In this document: positions 61,985 through 64,000 of the stretch, one piece after another
Layout of the letters: each line of letters opens with the position of its first letter
How positions within the stretch are numbered: position 1 is the stretch's first letter
Source of the DNA: an uncultured Pseudomonas sp.
Lineage (GTDB): Bacteria > Pseudomonadota > Gammaproteobacteria > Pseudomonadales > Pseudomonadaceae
Direction: 5' to 3'
Length of the DNA: 64,000 bases
Assembly (NCBI RefSeq): GCF_943846705.1
Contig: NZ_OX044366.1
Span: forward strand, 2,604,001 to 2,668,000
Position numbers and translations under genes: made by a program
The notes under the pieces: generated by a model
The model's input: only the letters and a program-made list of their open reading frames with translations
The model's database searches: none
What the model was told of the DNA's origin: nothing

Positions 61985-62458
61985 ATGCCAGGTAAAAAGG
62001 TTTCTATTGAAATAGATTTGTCATCTGTTTCTGCTTTTGAGTTGCCGCTGTTTCAGGCGCTGCGGCGCTTGCAGCAAGCCGGTGAGGTGCATGCCAAGCG
62101 TGTCAGCAAGTTTGGCGGGCTGACGCCTATGCACCTGCTGATTTTGCAGGTGCTGGCAGGGGAGAAGCGGCTGACGGCCAGTGACCTGAGTGGCCGCGTC
62201 AGCCTGACGGCGGCGACCTTGTCCGGCATGCTCGACCGTCTGGAGGAGCGCGGGCTGCTACAGCGTCAACGTGATGACCAGGATCGTCGCAAGCAGTGGT
62301 TGCTGCTCAGCGAGCCAGGTCTGGCGCTGGTGCAGCAGGCACCGAGCTTGCTGCCACCCGAGTTCGTCGCACGCTTTGCCGGGCTGGAGGAGTGGGAGCG
62401 CCACAGCCTGACGGCCGCGCTGTTACGCGCGGCGCAGCTGTGTGGGGAGATGGAGTAG
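61985..62458 (+). CDS. MarR-family transcriptional regulator
   Basis: A 157-residue winged-helix regulator: LTPMHLLILQVLAGEKRLTASDLSG (recognition helix region), MLDRLEERGLLQRQRDDQDRR (wing). Divergent from the NAGGN operon with 113 bases between, so it may control it; this is inferred from position. ATG 61985 has AAGG a few bases upstream; ATGs at 61967 and 61973 are in frame. The intergenic region is AT-rich, fitting a promoter. Confidence 0.82.
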   Translation: MPGKKVSIEIDLSSVSAFELPLFQALRRLQQAGEVHAKRVSKFGGLTPMHLLILQVLAGEKRLTASDLSGRVSLTAATLSGMLDRLEERGLLQRQRDDQDRRKQWLLLSEPGLALVQQAPSLLPPEFVARFAGLEEWERHSLTAALLRAAQLCGEME

Positions 62459-62503
62459 CGGTGGCGCGCCGCAACAGCTGTAGGTGGTGCGGCGTAGGGT
62501 GGC

Positions 62504-63952
62504 TCAGCGCTGCGCGCTGAGCTTGGGCTGCTTATACAAATCCAGCAGCACCTGGTCGAGGATCGACGAGGCGCCCCACGGGCGTGGGTCGTTGAGAATC
62601 GCCACCACCGCCCAACTTTTGCCGTTGCTGTCGCGGCTGAAGCCTGCAATGGCGCGCACGTTGTTCAACGTACCGGTCTTGATCCGCGCCTCACCCACCA
62701 GTGGTGTGCGGTGCAGGCGTTTACGCATGGTGCCGTCCATTGCCACCAGCGGCAGCGAGGCCATGAATTCGGCGGCGTAGGGGCTCTTCCAGGCGGCCTG
62801 TAATAGCGCTGCCATTTCCCGCGCGCTGACCCGCTCGGCGCGCGACAGCCCGGAGCCGTTCTCCATCACCAAGTGCGGCGCGGTCAGTCCTTTGCGCGCC
62901 AACCAGCTGCGAATCACCCGTTGCGCCGCTTTGCTGTCGTCTTGGTCGGCGCTGTTGCGAAACTTCGCGCCGATGCTGAGAAACAGCTGCCGGGCCATGG
63001 TGTTGTTACTGTACTTGTTGATGTCGCGGATGATCTCGGTCAGGTCCGGGGAGAAAGTGCGAGCCAACAGGCGGGCTTTCTCCGGCACCGGGGCGAGGCG
63101 GTCCTTGCCTATGATGCTGCCACCCAGTTCTTGCCAGATGGCGCGGATCGCGCCAGCGGCGTAGCTCGGATGGTCGAGCAGCGACAGGTAGGTTTGCGAG
63201 CTGCAGCCTTCGGCCAGTTGGCCGCTGACAATCACCGTGGTGCCGTCGAACTCGGTCACTGGGTTGTAGCGCACATCCGGCCAGCCCGGGCACTTGGCTG
63301 CGGGCAGGGCTTTGACGCGGTTATCGATGCGGATATTGGCAATCGGCGGTTCAGCGGCAATGAGGACTTTGCCGCCCTCGGTGCGGGCAATAAAGCGTAA
63401 GGCCTTGAGGTTGACCAGCAGCGAGTCGGGCGTCACCAGGTAAGGCTTATTGGCGTCGCCGCCGTCGTCATTGAAACTCGGCAGTTGTGGTTGCACAAAG
63501 TGGCTACGGTCGAGCACCAGGTCACCGTTGACCTGCAGCACACCATTGGCGCGCAAGTCGCGCATCAGCAGCCAGAGCTTTTCCATGTTCAGCTTGGGGT
63601 CGCCGCCGCCCTTGAGGTACAGGTTGCCGTTAAGCACGCCGTTTTTCAGTTGGCCGTCGGTGAAGAACTCGGTCTTCCACTGGTGAGTTGGGCCGAGCAG
63701 TTCGAGCGCCGCATAGGTGGTCACCAGCTTCATGGTCGAGGCTGGGTTGACGGAAATATCGGCATTGAAAAAGGTGCTGCTGCCCGGGCCGTTGAGTGGG
63801 ATGGTCACCACTGACAGTGACTGGCTGCTGATCTTGTTAACTTTCAACGCTTGTTGAACCTTGTTCGACAAGCCGTTGTTGGCCGCTGCCAGCGGTAGGC
63901 AAACAGGCAGGAGCAGGCCGGCGATGGCCAGGCGGCGCAGGGTTTTGATCAT
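62504..63952 (-). CDS. dacB: D-alanyl-D-alanine carboxypeptidase/endopeptidase (PBP4)
   Basis: A 482-residue periplasmic enzyme of the S13 family with a signal peptide (to about residue 24). The active motifs are STMK (Ser72-Lys75), KYSNNTMA (SxN) and IKTGTLNNVR (KTG). It trims or cuts peptidoglycan cross-links; loss of PBP4 induces AmpC in P. aeruginosa. GGAGGGT precedes the ATG. A GCTCAGCGC hairpin overlaps its end near 62503-62523. Confidence 0.94.
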   Translation of the reverse strand: MIKTLRRLAIAGLLLPVCLPLAAANNGLSNKVQQALKVNKISSQSLSVVTIPLNGPGSSTFFNADISVNPASTMKLVTTYAALELLGPTHQWKTEFFTDGQLKNGVLNGNLYLKGGGDPKLNMEKLWLLMRDLRANGVLQVNGDLVLDRSHFVQPQLPSFNDDGGDANKPYLVTPDSLLVNLKALRFIARTEGGKVLIAAEPPIANIRIDNRVKALPAAKCPGWPDVRYNPVTEFDGTTVIVSGQLAEGCSSQTYLSLLDHPSYAAGAIRAIWQELGGSIIGKDRLAPVPEKARLLARTFSPDLTEIIRDINKYSNNTMARQLFLSIGAKFRNSADQDDSKAAQRVIRSWLARKGLTAPHLVMENGSGLSRAERVSAREMAALLQAAWKSPYAAEFMASLPLVAMDGTMRKRLHRTPLVGEARIKTGTLNNVRAIAGFSRDSNGKSWAVVAILNDPRPWGASSILDQVLLDLYKQPKLSAQR

Positions 63953-64000
63953 GGGTGGCTACCCTCCAGCTGAGGGAAAAAAGATGACGCGAGACAAGTA

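Noticed and set aside
1..64000. CRISPR arrays, tRNA or rRNA genes, intact insertion sequences
   Set aside because: No spaced direct repeats, no cloverleaf or rRNA-like sequence, and no transposase frame was seen on reading through.

Overview
The window is chromosomal DNA of a Pseudomonas species (gammaproteobacterium). The gene order gyrA-serC-pheA-hisC-tyrA/aroA-cmk-rpsA-ihfB followed by an O-antigen locus ending in wbpM and a ComEA-like gene is the arrangement known from P. aeruginosa. The mtaD/mtnA pair, the mupP-ubiG pair and the NAGGN osmolyte operon support the same genus. I cannot name the species.

Layout. 1-2754 (minus): a Cpx-type envelope-stress set (sensor kinase cut by the window edge, CpxP/Spy-like periplasmic protein, CpxR-like regulator, small membrane coiled-coil protein). 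2803-9059: yciI, then a plus-strand run of PHP exonuclease, yciO, trpS, scpA, scpB, rluB, closed by a terminator. 9144-13915 (minus): diguanylate cyclase, a YciK-like dehydrogenase, mupP, ubiG and a methylthioadenosine deaminase, which is divergent from mtnA. 15375-26956 (plus): gyrA, then serine/aromatic/histidine biosynthesis genes overlapping by a few bases, cmk, rpsA and ihfB.

27888-50349 is a surface-polysaccharide (B-band type O-antigen) locus of the Wzx/Wzy type, and it looks composite. The first, AT-rich part (27888-41006) encodes manC, gmd, colC and colD, which together make GDP-L-colitose. It also encodes a flippase (Wzx), a polymerase (Wzy), an alpha-1,2-fucosyl/colitosyltransferase of family GT11, three other glycosyltransferases and a sugar epimerase. 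The second part (41667-50349) resembles the P. aeruginosa O11 set wbjB-C-D-E-F-wbpL-wbpM: UDP-L-FucNAc synthesis, its transferase, then the reductase, initiating transferase and 4,6-dehydratase that make and place the first N-acetyl-6-deoxyhexosamine. Between them lies a 660-base gene-free scar. No wzz, waaL or manB is present. The predicted O-unit therefore contains colitose, L-FucNAc and D-FucNAc/QuiNAc plus sugars from up to three further transferases. This is the most interesting system in the window.

50638-54054 holds a ComEA-like helix-hairpin-helix protein, a dehydrogenase, a CynX/NimT-type MFS transporter and two small conserved proteins. 54124-62458 is the N-acetylglutaminylglutamine amide (NAGGN) osmoprotectant cluster (M42 peptidase, ATP-grasp/GNAT synthetase, amidotransferase), flanked by a 7TMR-DISM hybrid kinase and a MarR regulator. 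The window ends with dacB (PBP4). I saw no tRNA, rRNA, CRISPR array or intact insertion sequence.
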